From an uncultured Alphaproteobacteria bacterium (GTDB lineage: Bacteria > Pseudomonadota > Alphaproteobacteria > CAAHEQ01 > UBA3637), in the NCBI GenBank assembly GCA_934234055.1, contig CAKQGY010000001.1, forward strand, positions 62,001 through 126,000: a stretch of 64,000 bases of DNA, read 5' to 3'. The position numbers and the translations under genes are program-made. The notes beneath the pieces were generated by a model that was not told the DNA's origin, searched no databases, and saw nothing but the letters and a program-made list of their open reading frames with translations. Shown piece by piece: positions 33,495-41,461 of this stretch (within the stretch, counting starts at the first letter, position 1; each line of letters starts with the position of its first letter).

Positions 33495-34483
33495 TGTCCG
33501 CCAAAGCCTGTGCCGATGGTGCGGCCGATGGATTGAATCTTAAACCCGAGGCAGGCTTGGCACATTTGAGGGCTGTCATTTAAGCAGATTTTACCGGGAT
33601 AAAGGGTGTAAAGCGCGCGATACTTTGTCGCGGTCATATTGGGCATAACGACATTCGCACCGGATTGCAGGGCGATTATCCGTCCGCGGGGGGTCAAAGC
33701 CTCCATTGCCGTGGTGGCGGGAATGTTGATGTCCGGCATCAGCAGGCGCATCACTGCCATTGTGCGCAGTGCCAGATCAAAAGTGCCGCCGGTTGCATTT
33801 TTTAACGGTGTCTCGGGGTGCGGAATAAACGGGCCGATTCCCGCCATATCAATTCTCAGCTGCTTTAAATATAACAAATCATTGGCAACGGACTCAATCG
33901 TTTGACCCGGCAAACCCACCATAATCCCCGAGCCCAACTCGTATCCCAATTCGCGAATCATCAGCAGGCATTCGTGCCGATGTTGCCAACTCATACCCGG
34001 ATCCAACTGTTCATAAAGGGCCGGGTCGCTGGTCTCTATGCGCATCAGATAGCGATCGGCGCCGGCCGCTCGCCACGCTTGGTAATCGGCATAAGAACGT
34101 TCGCCGACGCTGAGAGTTAGCGCGACATTCATTTTTTTTATGGCCTCAATAATACGGGACAGGCGGTCGCGGGTGAAAAAAGTATCTTCGCCGGATTGTA
34201 ATACAATCGTGTGAAAGCCTAGGCGCACTGCCATGCGGGCGGTGTCAATAATCTCGTTCTGATTCAGGCGATAGCGCACCAGATTTTGATTCTCGCGTCG
34301 AAGTCCGCAATACAGGCAATTATTACGGCAACGATTGGAAAACTCTATCAATCCGCGCAGATGCACGGCGTCTCCGACAAATTGATGGCGCACGGTGTCG
34401 GCTCGGCGGAGAAGATCAGCTTGGTTTTTTGTATCGCGCAACAGGGCGATAATGTCATTTTTGCTTAATTCGGAATCAGTCAT
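33440..34483 (-). CDS. hydE: [FeFe] hydrogenase H-cluster radical SAM maturase HydE
   Basis: A 347-residue radical-SAM enzyme needed to make the dithiomethylamine bridge of the H-cluster. The SAM motif CRNNCLYC is at about residues 52-59, followed by IVLQSGED and, later, GIGPFIPHPETPL, all typical of HydE. A C-terminal CxxC (MCQACLGF) is present. It is convergent with hydF and overlaps it by 55 bp, so the three maturases are transcribed as hydG-hydF from one side and hydE from the other. The promoter is 6 bp from the ATG, so no ribosome-binding site is available. Confidence 0.96.
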   Translation of the reverse strand: MTDSELSKNDIIALLRDTKNQADLLRRADTVRHQFVGDAVHLRGLIEFSNRCRNNCLYCGLRRENQNLVRYRLNQNEIIDTARMAVRLGFHTIVLQSGEDTFFTRDRLSRIIEAIKKMNVALTLSVGERSYADYQAWRAAGADRYLMRIETSDPALYEQLDPGMSWQHRHECLLMIRELGYELGSGIMVGLPGQTIESVANDLLYLKQLRIDMAGIGPFIPHPETPLKNATGGTFDLALRTMAVMRLLMPDINIPATTAMEALTPRGRIIALQSGANVVMPNMTATKYRALYTLYPGKICLNDSPQMCQACLGFKIQSIGRTIGTGFGGHHRTPATANGANARGKIP

Positions 34484-34489
34484 AAAGGC

Positions 34490-34518
34490 AGCCTAGCACA
34501 GTGCGGGACAAAACGCAA
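34490..34518 (-). promoter_or_regulatory. hydE promoter (leaderless or nearly so)
   Basis: Minus strand -35 TTGCGT (34518-34513), 17 bp ending in TGC, -10 TAGGCT (34495-34490). Only six bases separate it from the ATG at 34483. Confidence 0.65.
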
Positions 34519-34538
34519 TCTTTTTTGTAAAAAAATAG

Positions 34539-34567
34539 TTGACAAAATAATTTGAAATTGCTATAAT
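34539..34567 (+). promoter_or_regulatory. promoter of the acyl-ACP thioesterase gene
   Basis: -35 TTGACA (34539-34544), 17 bp ending in TGC, -10 TATAAT (34562-34567): full consensus. Confidence 0.85.
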
Positions 34568-34588
34568 TGATGATGTAAAAGGTATGAT

Positions 34589-35329
34589 ATGTTGGAATTT
34601 ATCAAAGAACATCAAATAGCAAATTATGAATGTGATCGGAACTCAAAATTAAGAATAAAATCTATTTTTAATTTGTTGCAGGATTCCTTGGATCAGTTTA
34701 GCACCGCACGGGGAATCGGACATGATTTTTGTCGGGAGAATAACCTGACTTATGTGATACGGAACTATGATGTGCAGGTATATGCTTTGCCGGGAATGTC
34801 GGAAAATATCACGATCCATTCGTTTTTAAGTGCTGCCAAAAATTCCAGTATGTATTTTCGTCAGGAATTAAAAAACGCGGTCAGTCGACAGACCTTGATC
34901 ATGGCGGCGACCCAGACGGTTTTGCTGGATTTGCGTCATATGCGGCCGGTGCGATTGAATGATCGTTTACCGGCAGGATCGTTGCGCGATCAGCTAAATC
35001 AGCCGATCGTGTTTGAGCACCTGGGAACATTGGAGCGGATTCATCATACCAAAATGCAAGATGTATTGTGGGATCATATTGACTTTAACCAGCATATCAA
35101 TAACGCAAATTATATCGCCTTTGCGCAAAGTGCGTTATCACCGGCCTTTTTGGATTGTGCACTGCCGAGGCGAATCCAGGTCTCGTATTTACAGCCGACA
35201 ACTTTGGGAGATACGGTGCGGATTGACACAGATCTGAAAAATACCGGCGCGACAGATCACCAAATCCTGTCCACACAAAAAGGTAAATTGCTGGCGCGAG
35301 TGCGGATTAATTGGGCACGGAGCCGATAA
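34589..35329 (+). CDS. acyl-ACP thioesterase
   Basis: A 246-residue double-hotdog thioesterase of the bacterial FatA/FatB-like family, which releases fatty acids from acyl carrier protein. The first hotdog begins YECDRNSKLRIKSIFNLLQD. The second has HIDFNQHINNANYIAFAQSA (about residues 167-186), with the N-x-H-x-N active-site pattern. Such enzymes are common in anaerobes that adjust or export fatty acids. It forms a two-gene unit with the next small membrane protein, which starts at the base after the stop. Confidence 0.88.
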   Translation: MLEFIKEHQIANYECDRNSKLRIKSIFNLLQDSLDQFSTARGIGHDFCRENNLTYVIRNYDVQVYALPGMSENITIHSFLSAAKNSSMYFRQELKNAVSRQTLIMAATQTVLLDLRHMRPVRLNDRLPAGSLRDQLNQPIVFEHLGTLERIHHTKMQDVLWDHIDFNQHINNANYIAFAQSALSPAFLDCALPRRIQVSYLQPTTLGDTVRIDTDLKNTGATDHQILSTQKGKLLARVRINWARSR

Positions 35330-35608
35330 ATGACCCCTGAACAGAAGACGAAATATCGACAATTGGCTTTTTACCGCCACGAGGCGCGTCTCCATCAGCG
35401 TGCTACGAATGGGAATGTGGGGTTATCGCTGATATCGGGCGGATTGTTTTTGACGGCGGTGAACTATCGGCAAACATGGCTGAGCCTGCTGATGTTGTCG
35501 GGGGTGGCGTTGTATGGCGGACGTACGTTTCGATCCTATCGCCTGATGAAACGGGCACAATATCGGGCAAATCGTTTAAGCGATCAATTAAAAACTTGGA
35601 CCAGATAA
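35330..35608 (+). CDS. small membrane protein (92 aa)
   Basis: Unrecognised. Two hydrophobic stretches (about residues 28-43 and 50-63) form a helical hairpin between basic ends (KTKYRQLAFYRHEARLHQ and KRAQYRANRLSDQLK). It begins immediately after the thioesterase stop, so the two are surely co-transcribed. Confidence 0.7.
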   Translation: MTPEQKTKYRQLAFYRHEARLHQRATNGNVGLSLISGGLFLTAVNYRQTWLSLLMLSGVALYGGRTFRSYRLMKRAQYRANRLSDQLKTWTR

Positions 35609-35616
35609 TGCAATTC

Positions 35617-35672
35617 TTTCTTGATTTTTAATTCGTGATGTTGTATAACGAAATCAGAATTGATTCAAGAAA
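35617..35672. promoter_or_regulatory. rnd promoter inside an imperfect palindrome
   Basis: -35 TTGATT (35621-35626), 17 bp, -10 TATAAC (35644-35649). Arms TTTCTTGA (35617-35624) and TCAAGAAA (35665-35672) enclose the promoter, and an inner AATTC/GAATT pair extends the symmetry. The right arm also contains the ribosome-binding site. Confidence 0.5.
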
Positions 35673-35681
35673 GGATATAAA

Positions 35682-36293
35682 ATGGCAGAAATACAGGTGT
35701 GTGTGGGTGATTTGCCGGCCGGTGTTCGGTTCGGAAAATCGGTGGCCGTGGATACGGAGACAATGGGGCTGAATCTGCATCGGGATCGGTTGTGCCTGGT
35801 CCAGATCGGGGACGGCAACGGGCGTGTCTATTTGGTGCAAATTAAGCGGGGGATACCCTGTCCGCGGTTGATAAAATTGCTGACGAACCCGAAGATTCTG
35901 AAAATCTTTCATTTTGCACGCTTTGATGTGGCCAAGATTAAAAATGACTTGGGCATCGTGGTAAATCCGGTATATTGCACAAAAATCGCATCTAAATTGT
36001 GCCGAACTTCGTCGCCGTCGCACAGCCTGAAATCGCTGTGTCATGATTTGTTGGGGGTGGAGTTGTGTAAAGAGCAGCAAACTTCGGATTGGGGTGCGGA
36101 GACATTAAATGCCGAACAGCAAAAATATGCGGCCAATGATGTGCTGTATCTGCATCAGTTAAAGGAAAAATTGGACGCTTTGTTAAAGCGGGAAGGGCGG
36201 GCCGAGTTGGCACAGGCTTGCTTTGACTTTTTGCCGACGCGGGCAGAATTGGATTTATCGGATTTTGTAGAACCGGATATTTTTAATCATTAA
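35682..36293 (+). CDS. rnd: ribonuclease D-type 3'-5' exonuclease
   Basis: A 203-residue DEDDy exonuclease. VAVDTETMGLNLHRDRLCLVQI holds the first DxE; FHFARFDVAKIK and the YAANDVLYLHQL motif with the terminal Asp/Tyr follow. It has only the catalytic domain and lacks the HRDC domains of E. coli RNase D, the usual short alphaproteobacterial form, often near kdsD and lpt genes as here. Role: 3' trimming of tRNA and other stable RNA. Confidence 0.9.
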   Translation: MAEIQVCVGDLPAGVRFGKSVAVDTETMGLNLHRDRLCLVQIGDGNGRVYLVQIKRGIPCPRLIKLLTNPKILKIFHFARFDVAKIKNDLGIVVNPVYCTKIASKLCRTSSPSHSLKSLCHDLLGVELCKEQQTSDWGAETLNAEQQKYAANDVLYLHQLKEKLDALLKREGRAELAQACFDFLPTRAELDLSDFVEPDIFNH

Positions 36294-36303
36294 GGAGGCT
36301 ATT

Positions 36304-37275
36304 ATGACATCACAAGAAATTATTAATGCGGCCAGACAGGTTTTAGATACTGAAATGCACGGATTGAGTTTGCTGAAAGACAGTATCTCGGATGCCTTTG
36401 TGCAGGCGGCGAACCTGATGTTTAACACCAAAGGACGCGTGATTATCTCGGGCATGGGAAAAAGCGGTCATGTGGGACAGAAAATAGCGGCGACATTGGC
36501 CTCTACGGGAACGCCGTCGTTCTTTGTTCATCCAAGTGAAGCCAGTCATGGTGATTTGGGGATGCTGACGAAAAATGATACACTGATTACAATTTCAAAC
36601 TCGGGCGAAAGTCGCGAAATGGGTGATATTATCTCGTTCTCGCGTCGATTCGGTATCCCGATGATTGCGATCACCAGCAACCCGCAAAGCACAATGGCGC
36701 AGGCTGCGGATATTGTCCTGTTGATTCCGAATAAAAAAGAGGCGCCCGAGGCTTGTCCGCTGGGTATGGCGCCGACAACCTCTACGACAACCACTTTGGC
36801 AATGGGGGACGCGTTGGCGGTGGCTCTTTTGGAAATGCGGGGCTTTACCAAAGAACAATTCCATGATCGTCATCCGGGTGGTAAGTTGGGAAATGTCTTG
36901 CTGAAAGTGTCTGATGTGATGGCCAAAGGGGACGCGATGCCTTTGGTTGCGCCGGATATGATGATGGCTGATGCTTTGGTGATTATGACGGAAAAAAGTC
37001 TGGGATGTTTGGGCGTTGTGGACAGCGACGGACGCTTGATCGGAGTGATTACCGATGGCGACTTGCGTCGGCATATGACAGCTGATATTATCGTGCGTCA
37101 GGCCGGTGATATTATGACGAAAAACCCGAAAACCATTCCGCCGAATATGCTGGGCAGTGAGGCTGTGGGCCTGATGAATACGGCCAAAATTACAAATATC
37201 TTTGTGGTTGATGCAGACAATAAACCGGTGGGGTTGCTGCACCTGCATCACTTGTTGCAAGCGGGAGTGGTCTAG
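36304..37275 (+). CDS. kdsD: arabinose-5-phosphate isomerase (KdsD/KpsF type)
   Basis: A 323-residue enzyme that converts ribulose 5-phosphate to arabinose 5-phosphate, the first step to KDO of LPS. The SIS domain has GMGKSGHVGQKIAATLASTG (about residues 50-69) and HGDLGM; two CBS domains fill residues 205-320. The length is normal. AAGGAGG precedes the start. It is followed within 3 bp by the lptC-lptA fusion, making an LPS synthesis and export operon. Confidence 0.95.
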   Translation: MTSQEIINAARQVLDTEMHGLSLLKDSISDAFVQAANLMFNTKGRVIISGMGKSGHVGQKIAATLASTGTPSFFVHPSEASHGDLGMLTKNDTLITISNSGESREMGDIISFSRRFGIPMIAITSNPQSTMAQAADIVLLIPNKKEAPEACPLGMAPTTSTTTTLAMGDALAVALLEMRGFTKEQFHDRHPGGKLGNVLLKVSDVMAKGDAMPLVAPDMMMADALVIMTEKSLGCLGVVDSDGRLIGVITDGDLRRHMTADIIVRQAGDIMTKNPKTIPPNMLGSEAVGLMNTAKITNIFVVDADNKPVGLLHLHHLLQAGVV

Positions 37276-37278
37276 TCG

Positions 37279-38322
37279 ATGTTTACACCGCGCCTGTTCA
37301 AGATTCGCCTGCATACCCGACGCGTTTTAATGCTGAAACGCCTGCTGCCGATATTTGCTTTTTTGCTGGCCAGTCTGATGTTGGCGTGGCCGTCGTTGAT
37401 TGCTCCCCCAAAAGAACAATTCTCGGTTGCAGTGGCGTCGGATAAAAAATCAATGGCTGCGAATGTGGATATGGAACGCGTGCGGTTTTACTCGCTGGAC
37501 GATAAGGCTCAACCCTTGACGGTGTCGGCGCCGAAGGTTTTGGAAACAGATCTGAAACGGCAGATAATAACACTGTATAAACCCGAGGCCTCTTATCAAA
37601 TGCAAAACGGGGTGAAACTGACGGCCAAAACACCGTATGGATTATACTATCAGGAAGAAAATAAACTGCTGTTTGAGGATAAGGTCAATATCACAACGAA
37701 TAACGGTTATCGTGCCGTGGCGACCGATGTCATATGCGATAACAAAAGCGAAGATGTCCGCAGCGATTCGCCGGTTAAAATTACGGGGCCGGCCGGGCAG
37801 CTGAAAGCACGGGGGTTTCGAATCTATAACAAAGGAGATAACTTGGATTTCAGCGGAAAAACAGATACGACTTTGAACAACGAATCAGGAACGATTCGGG
37901 TGCAGTCCGAAAAAGAATTACGCATTGATCAGGTGGCTCAAACAATTACCGCCTTTCAAAATGTGATGGTCACGCAACAAGATCGCACAATTACGGCAGA
38001 CAAAATGACTTTGACCTATAACACACGGGCTCAGGATTCTAAAAACACGATTCGAACGATTACGGCCGTGGGGCATGTTGTGGCTTGGTCAGGGACGCAT
38101 AAAATCACGGGGAACCGGGGGATTTATAACCCGAAAACGGGAATCGTGGAAATGACCGGAAATGTTGTCTTGTATCAGGGTAGCAGCCACATTGACGGCG
38201 ATAAGGCAACATTAAACCTGATAACAGGAGAAAGCAATCTGACGCCGAAAACAACCCCGGAACAAAGCGGGCGTATTAAGGGAACTTTGGTGCCAAAAGA
38301 ATTAAAGGAAACAGCAAAATGA
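37279..38322 (+). CDS. lptC-lptA: LPS export protein, LptC-LptA fusion
   Basis: 347 residues, about the sum of LptC (around 190) and LptA (around 150-180). Residues 18-40 form one membrane anchor (LLPIFAFLLASLMLAWPSL). Residues 60-205 match the LptC beta-jellyroll. Residues 210-330 (TITAFQNVMVTQQDRTITAD, then ITGNRGIYNPKTGIVEMTGN and VVLYQGSSHIDGD) match LptA/OstA repeats. In the Lpt system, LptC hands LPS from LptB2FG to the LptA bridge; here the two are one chain. lptB overlaps the end by 4 bp. No stop or frameshift separates the halves. Confidence 0.85.
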   Translation: MFTPRLFKIRLHTRRVLMLKRLLPIFAFLLASLMLAWPSLIAPPKEQFSVAVASDKKSMAANVDMERVRFYSLDDKAQPLTVSAPKVLETDLKRQIITLYKPEASYQMQNGVKLTAKTPYGLYYQEENKLLFEDKVNITTNNGYRAVATDVICDNKSEDVRSDSPVKITGPAGQLKARGFRIYNKGDNLDFSGKTDTTLNNESGTIRVQSEKELRIDQVAQTITAFQNVMVTQQDRTITADKMTLTYNTRAQDSKNTIRTITAVGHVVAWSGTHKITGNRGIYNPKTGIVEMTGNVVLYQGSSHIDGDKATLNLITGESNLTPKTTPEQSGRIKGTLVPKELKETAK

Positions 38323-39056
38323 CGATTAAAACACAGCCGGGATTGGTTATCTCACACATCAGTAAAAGCTATAAAAAACGGGTTGTCTTGCGCGATGTGT
38401 CTATGCAGGTACAATTGGGGGAAGCCGTTGGGTTATTGGGGCCGAACGGTGCCGGTAAGACGACCTCTTTTTATTGCGTGACAGGTCTGATCTCACCGAA
38501 CAAAGGCAGTATTACCTTGAACGGGATTGATATTACGCGTTATCCCGTGTATCGGCGGGCACGATTGGGAATCGGTTATTTGCCGCAGGAGGCTTCTATT
38601 TTCCGGGGCTTGAATGTGGAGGATAATATCCGTGCCGTGTTGCAGTTGGTGGAAAGCGATCCCGAAAAAGTGGAACAGGATCTGGACGCGTTGCTGAAAG
38701 AGTTTTCTATTGAGCATTTACGCTTTTCGCCGTCGCGAGCCTTGTCGGGCGGTGAACGGCGGCGGTTGGAAATTGCACGGGCGCTGGCGTCGCGGCCGTC
38801 GTATATATTACTGGACGAACCTTTGGCCGGTATTGACCCGATCGCTGTGGGGGAAATTAAAGACCTGGTGGCACAATTGAAACATCGCGGATTGGGCGTC
38901 CTTATCACGGATCACAATGTGCGGGAAACCTTGTCCATCATTGATCGGGCCTATATTTTACACGATGGTATGGTTCTGAAACAAGGAACGCCCGAAGAAA
39001 TTATCGCCGATGAACAAGTGCGAAAAACTTATTTGGGCAAAAATTTTACGCTTTAA
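38319..39056 (+). CDS. lptB: LPS export ABC transporter ATPase LptB
   Basis: A 245-residue ABC ATPase. Walker A GPNGAGKTTS (about residues 41-50), signature LSGGERRRLEIARAL, Walker B YILLDEPLAGIDPIAV and the H-loop (ITDHNV) are all present. DEPLAGIDPIAV is diagnostic for LptB. It powers LPS extraction by LptFG. Start overlaps the fusion gene's stop (ATGA). rpoN, often next to lptB, does not follow; phosphofructokinase does. Confidence 0.96.
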   Translation: MTIKTQPGLVISHISKSYKKRVVLRDVSMQVQLGEAVGLLGPNGAGKTTSFYCVTGLISPNKGSITLNGIDITRYPVYRRARLGIGYLPQEASIFRGLNVEDNIRAVLQLVESDPEKVEQDLDALLKEFSIEHLRFSPSRALSGGERRRLEIARALASRPSYILLDEPLAGIDPIAVGEIKDLVAQLKHRGLGVLITDHNVRETLSIIDRAYILHDGMVLKQGTPEEIIADEQVRKTYLGKNFTL

Positions 39057-39129
39057 GTCATTTTTTTGTAGCAAAAAAAATAAAACAAGGCTATAATGGC
39101 GCCACTTGAATTTTAAGAAAGGATATTTT

Positions 39130-40224
39130 ATGACGCAAGAAGTAAAAAGAATTGGCGTTTTGACAAGCGGCGGTGATTGCTCGGGGTTGAATACCGCAAT
39201 CCGTGCCGTGACATTCAGCGCAATTACGCGGGGCTGGGAAGTCTATGGGATTCATAATGCGACGGACGGCCTGTTCGTGCGGCCGATGTGGTATCAAAAA
39301 CTGACAATGGCGGACTTTGAATTCCCGTTTGCAACGCTGGGCGGGACGATGCTGGGGACGAATAACTCGGGCAATCCGCACCGCGTGACACGTGAAGACG
39401 GAACCGTGGAAGAATTGGACGATGATCAACTGATCGCGCGTTTTAAGGCAGGAATTGAGGAATTAAAATTGTCGGCTTTGGTGGTGATCGGGGGCGACGG
39501 GTCTATGGCGATTGTCAGCCGCTATTGCAAAGCCGCGGGAATCTCTATGATCGGTATTCCCAAGACAATTGATAACGATGCGCCCGGGACAGATTTGGCA
39601 ATCGGATTCTCAACGGCGCGATCGGTGGTGATGGACGCGCTGGACAAGCTGGATACAACGGCGGCCAGTCATCATCGCGTGATGATCGCCGAAGTCATGG
39701 GGCGCGGGGCAGGGCATTTGGCTTTGGAGTCTGCTATTGCCGGATTCGCCGATGTGGCTTTGATCCCCGAAATACCCTATACATACGAGGGGGTTGTCAA
39801 TCGCTTAAAACAATCGTTTGCCGCGGGGCGCAAGCATGCGTTGGTCGTGATTGCCGAGGGTATTAAAAATCCCGAAGGACATCAGTCTTTTGCGACGAAC
39901 GGACGGACTTTCGGGGGCGTTTCAGCTTACTTTGCGGATCGTTTGTCCAAAGACGGCTTTAATGTGCGGGCGAATGTGCTGGGGCATATTCAACGCGCGG
40001 GATCGCCGATTGCGGAAGACCGGATTTTGGCGTCGGCTTTTGCCGTGCGGGCTATTGAATTGCTGGCTGCGGGGCAGAGCAATCGAGTGGTGATTCATCG
40101 CAACGGTCGAATTCAAGATGAAGATTTGGATACAATCTTGCGTTTGGCAAACTCGCCGGTTGATGTGAACGGGCAAATGGTGGATACGGCCAGAAGCCTG
40201 GGGATCTATGTCGGTGAAAAATAA
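39130..40224 (+). CDS. pfkA: 6-phosphofructokinase (group III type)
   Basis: A 364-residue phosphofructokinase. LTSGGDCSGLNTAIRA opens the fold; IGGDGSMAI carries glycine at the position that is Asp in PPi-dependent enzymes, while GIPKTIDND carries lysine at the position that is Gly in E. coli ATP-PFK. Gly with Lys occurs in group III enzymes, for which ATP use is usual, but donor choice is not certain. The catalytic TIDND and the MGRGAGHLAL motif are intact. A -10 box TATAAT lies at 39092-39097. ATG 39130 follows AGAAAGGA. Confidence 0.92.
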   Translation: MTQEVKRIGVLTSGGDCSGLNTAIRAVTFSAITRGWEVYGIHNATDGLFVRPMWYQKLTMADFEFPFATLGGTMLGTNNSGNPHRVTREDGTVEELDDDQLIARFKAGIEELKLSALVVIGGDGSMAIVSRYCKAAGISMIGIPKTIDNDAPGTDLAIGFSTARSVVMDALDKLDTTAASHHRVMIAEVMGRGAGHLALESAIAGFADVALIPEIPYTYEGVVNRLKQSFAAGRKHALVVIAEGIKNPEGHQSFATNGRTFGGVSAYFADRLSKDGFNVRANVLGHIQRAGSPIAEDRILASAFAVRAIELLAAGQSNRVVIHRNGRIQDEDLDTILRLANSPVDVNGQMVDTARSLGIYVGEK

Positions 40225-40227
40225 TAC

Positions 40228-40257
40228 TTGCATTTTGAGGCAAGATGACTATATAAT
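40228..40257 (+). promoter_or_regulatory. promoter of the YdcH-type gene
   Basis: -35 TTGCAT (40228-40233), 18 bp, -10 TATAAT (40252-40257). Confidence 0.65.
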
Positions 40258-40278
40258 AATATGTAAAAGGAGAAAAAA

Positions 40279-40449
40279 ATGACAGAAAAAACTCAAAAAC
40301 ATTTAGATGCTTTGAAAGCCCGTCATACGGAATTGGATGCAAAAATTGCCGAGGAGTTGGCGCGACCGATGCCCGATGATATGAAAATCCAAGAATATAA
40401 GCGGCAAAAATTGGCCGTTAAACAAGAAATTGAAGAAATTGAAAAATAA
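40279..40449 (+). CDS. YdcH/DUF465 family small protein
   Basis: A 56-residue charged coiled-coil protein, MTEKTQKHLDALKARHTELD at the start, then KIAEELARPMPDD and a helix LAVKQEIEEIEK. The spacing HxxLD...I...EL...P.D...I...K..KL..K..I matches DUF465, small cytoplasmic proteins of unknown role frequent in Alphaproteobacteria. AAAGGAG precedes ATG 40279. It has its own promoter and terminator, so it is a single-gene unit. Confidence 0.85.
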   Translation: MTEKTQKHLDALKARHTELDAKIAEELARPMPDDMKIQEYKRQKLAVKQEIEEIEK

Positions 40450-40465
40450 TTTCTAAAAAAAGACG

Positions 40466-40493
40466 AGCTCCGTCATTTTGGCGGAGTTTTTTT
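40466..40493 (+). terminator. intrinsic terminator after the YdcH-type gene
   Basis: Arms CTCCG and CGGAG with loop TCATTTTGG, then T7. Confidence 0.75.
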
Positions 40494-40504
40494 CAGAAAG
40501 CCTC

Positions 40505-40533
40505 TTGACATTTGTTGCAAAAATTGGTATAAG
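40505..40533 (+). promoter_or_regulatory. tRNA-Gly promoter
   Basis: -35 TTGACA (40505-40510), 17 bp, -10 TATAAG (40528-40533), 9 bp before the tRNA. Confidence 0.75.
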
Positions 40534-40542
40534 AGGATTATT

Positions 40543-40616
40543 GCGGGTGTAGCTCAATGGTAGAGCGGAAGCTTCCCAAGCTTAAGACGAGGGTTCGATT
40601 CCCTTCACCCGCTCCA
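40543..40616 (+). tRNA. tRNA-Gly (anticodon CCC)
   Basis: 74 nt with encoded CCA. Acceptor stem GCGGGTG/CACCCGC is perfect, anticodon loop TTCCCAA gives CCC, T loop TTCGATT. The outermost anticodon-stem pair is a G-A mismatch. Confidence 0.95.
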
Positions 40617-40831
40617 CGAAGACGGCCTGAGGGTCGTTTTTTTTATGTGAAGGGGGAGAACCCGAGTAAAAGAAAGGTTGGGTTCGGCGGCCAGGCGCGC
40701 GTGGAGCGCCGCAGAATGACCGGATAGGTGCTGGGCGTGCCGCAAGATACCCCCGAAAATAAAAAAAGTTGTGCAAAATGAAAAAAAGTGATATAATATA
40801 ATTATAATCGCAGGGAAAAGGAGAAGATACC
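40617..40831. other. gap between tRNA-Gly and MORN gene
   Basis: No gene is supported. A GC-rich patch (40680-40740) holds inverted GGCGC/GCGCC elements; an AT-rich promoter region with TATAATATAATTATAAT lies at 40793-40809, just before AAAGGAG of the MORN gene. Confidence 0.4.
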
Positions 40832-41401
40832 ATGCAAACAAAAACCAACTTTTACAAAAACGGCCAGATTGAAACGACCTATACCGTTGATGAAAATGGG
40901 CAGAAAAACGGAGCCTATGAAGAATACTATCAAGACGGACAATTGGCGGTCAAATGCGCTTTAAAAAATGACAAGCTGGATGGGCCGTATGAATCTTTTT
41001 ACCCCGATGGACGCCTTGAAAAAAAGTGCGCTTTCAAAAACGGTGAGCTGAATGGGGCGTATGAATCTTATAATCCGCTGACAAAACGGTTGCTGGAAAA
41101 GGGCACTTATAAGAGCGGCAAAAAAGAGGGTCTGTGGGAGAAATATCGTCTGGACGGATCATTATTGACAAAGTGCGTGTATAAGGACGGTAAGTTAAAT
41201 GGTCTGTATGAAGAATATAATGAAAATGGGGAGTTGATGGAAAAAGGGGCATATATCAATGGGGAGTTTGTGCCTGAGACCAACAAGAAACAGCAAGGGT
41301 TGGCTGCTAAATTAGCGGCTGCACAAACGAAAACGGCGCCGGCGAAGCGGTCTTTGGTGGCCGAATATCGCAAGGTGTATCCCAAAAACAGCGGGCGGTA
41401 A
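40832..41401 (+). CDS. MORN-repeat protein
   Basis: A 189-residue cytoplasmic protein made of six or seven MORN-variant repeats of 22-24 residues in positions 5-150, such as NGAYEEYYQDGQLAVKCALK, DGPYESFYPDGRLEKKCAF and NGLYEEYNENGELMEKGAY. This is the bacterial toxin-antitoxin YwqK-like variant of the repeat. A Lys/Ala-rich tail ends the protein. There is no signal peptide. Role unknown; MORN arrays form flat beta sheets used in protein or lipid binding. AAAGGAG precedes the ATG. Confidence 0.85.
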   Translation: MQTKTNFYKNGQIETTYTVDENGQKNGAYEEYYQDGQLAVKCALKNDKLDGPYESFYPDGRLEKKCAFKNGELNGAYESYNPLTKRLLEKGTYKSGKKEGLWEKYRLDGSLLTKCVYKDGKLNGLYEEYNENGELMEKGAYINGEFVPETNKKQQGLAAKLAAAQTKTAPAKRSLVAEYRKVYPKNSGR

Positions 41402-41424
41402 AGCCCGGGAATTTAGGAGGGAGG

Positions 41425-41456
41425 AACCCCCGGCCGGTTGGTCGGGGGTGCTTTTT
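41425..41456. terminator. terminator between MORN gene and convergent membrane protein gene
   Basis: Arms CCCCCG and CGGGGG around GCCGGTTGGT, then TGCTTTTT. The core is identical to that of the serS terminator. It lies 5 bp from the stop of the convergent gene. Confidence 0.75.
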
Positions 41457-41461
41457 AGGAA

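Noticed and set aside
40582..40848. Minus-strand frames overlapping tRNA-Gly
   Set aside because: Same tRNA-reverse artefact; no ribosome-binding site or family match.
40832..41401. Tandem repeats in the MORN gene as a repeat array or CRISPR
   Set aside because: They are degenerate protein repeats inside a coding frame; no conserved DNA repeat-spacer pattern exists anywhere in the window.
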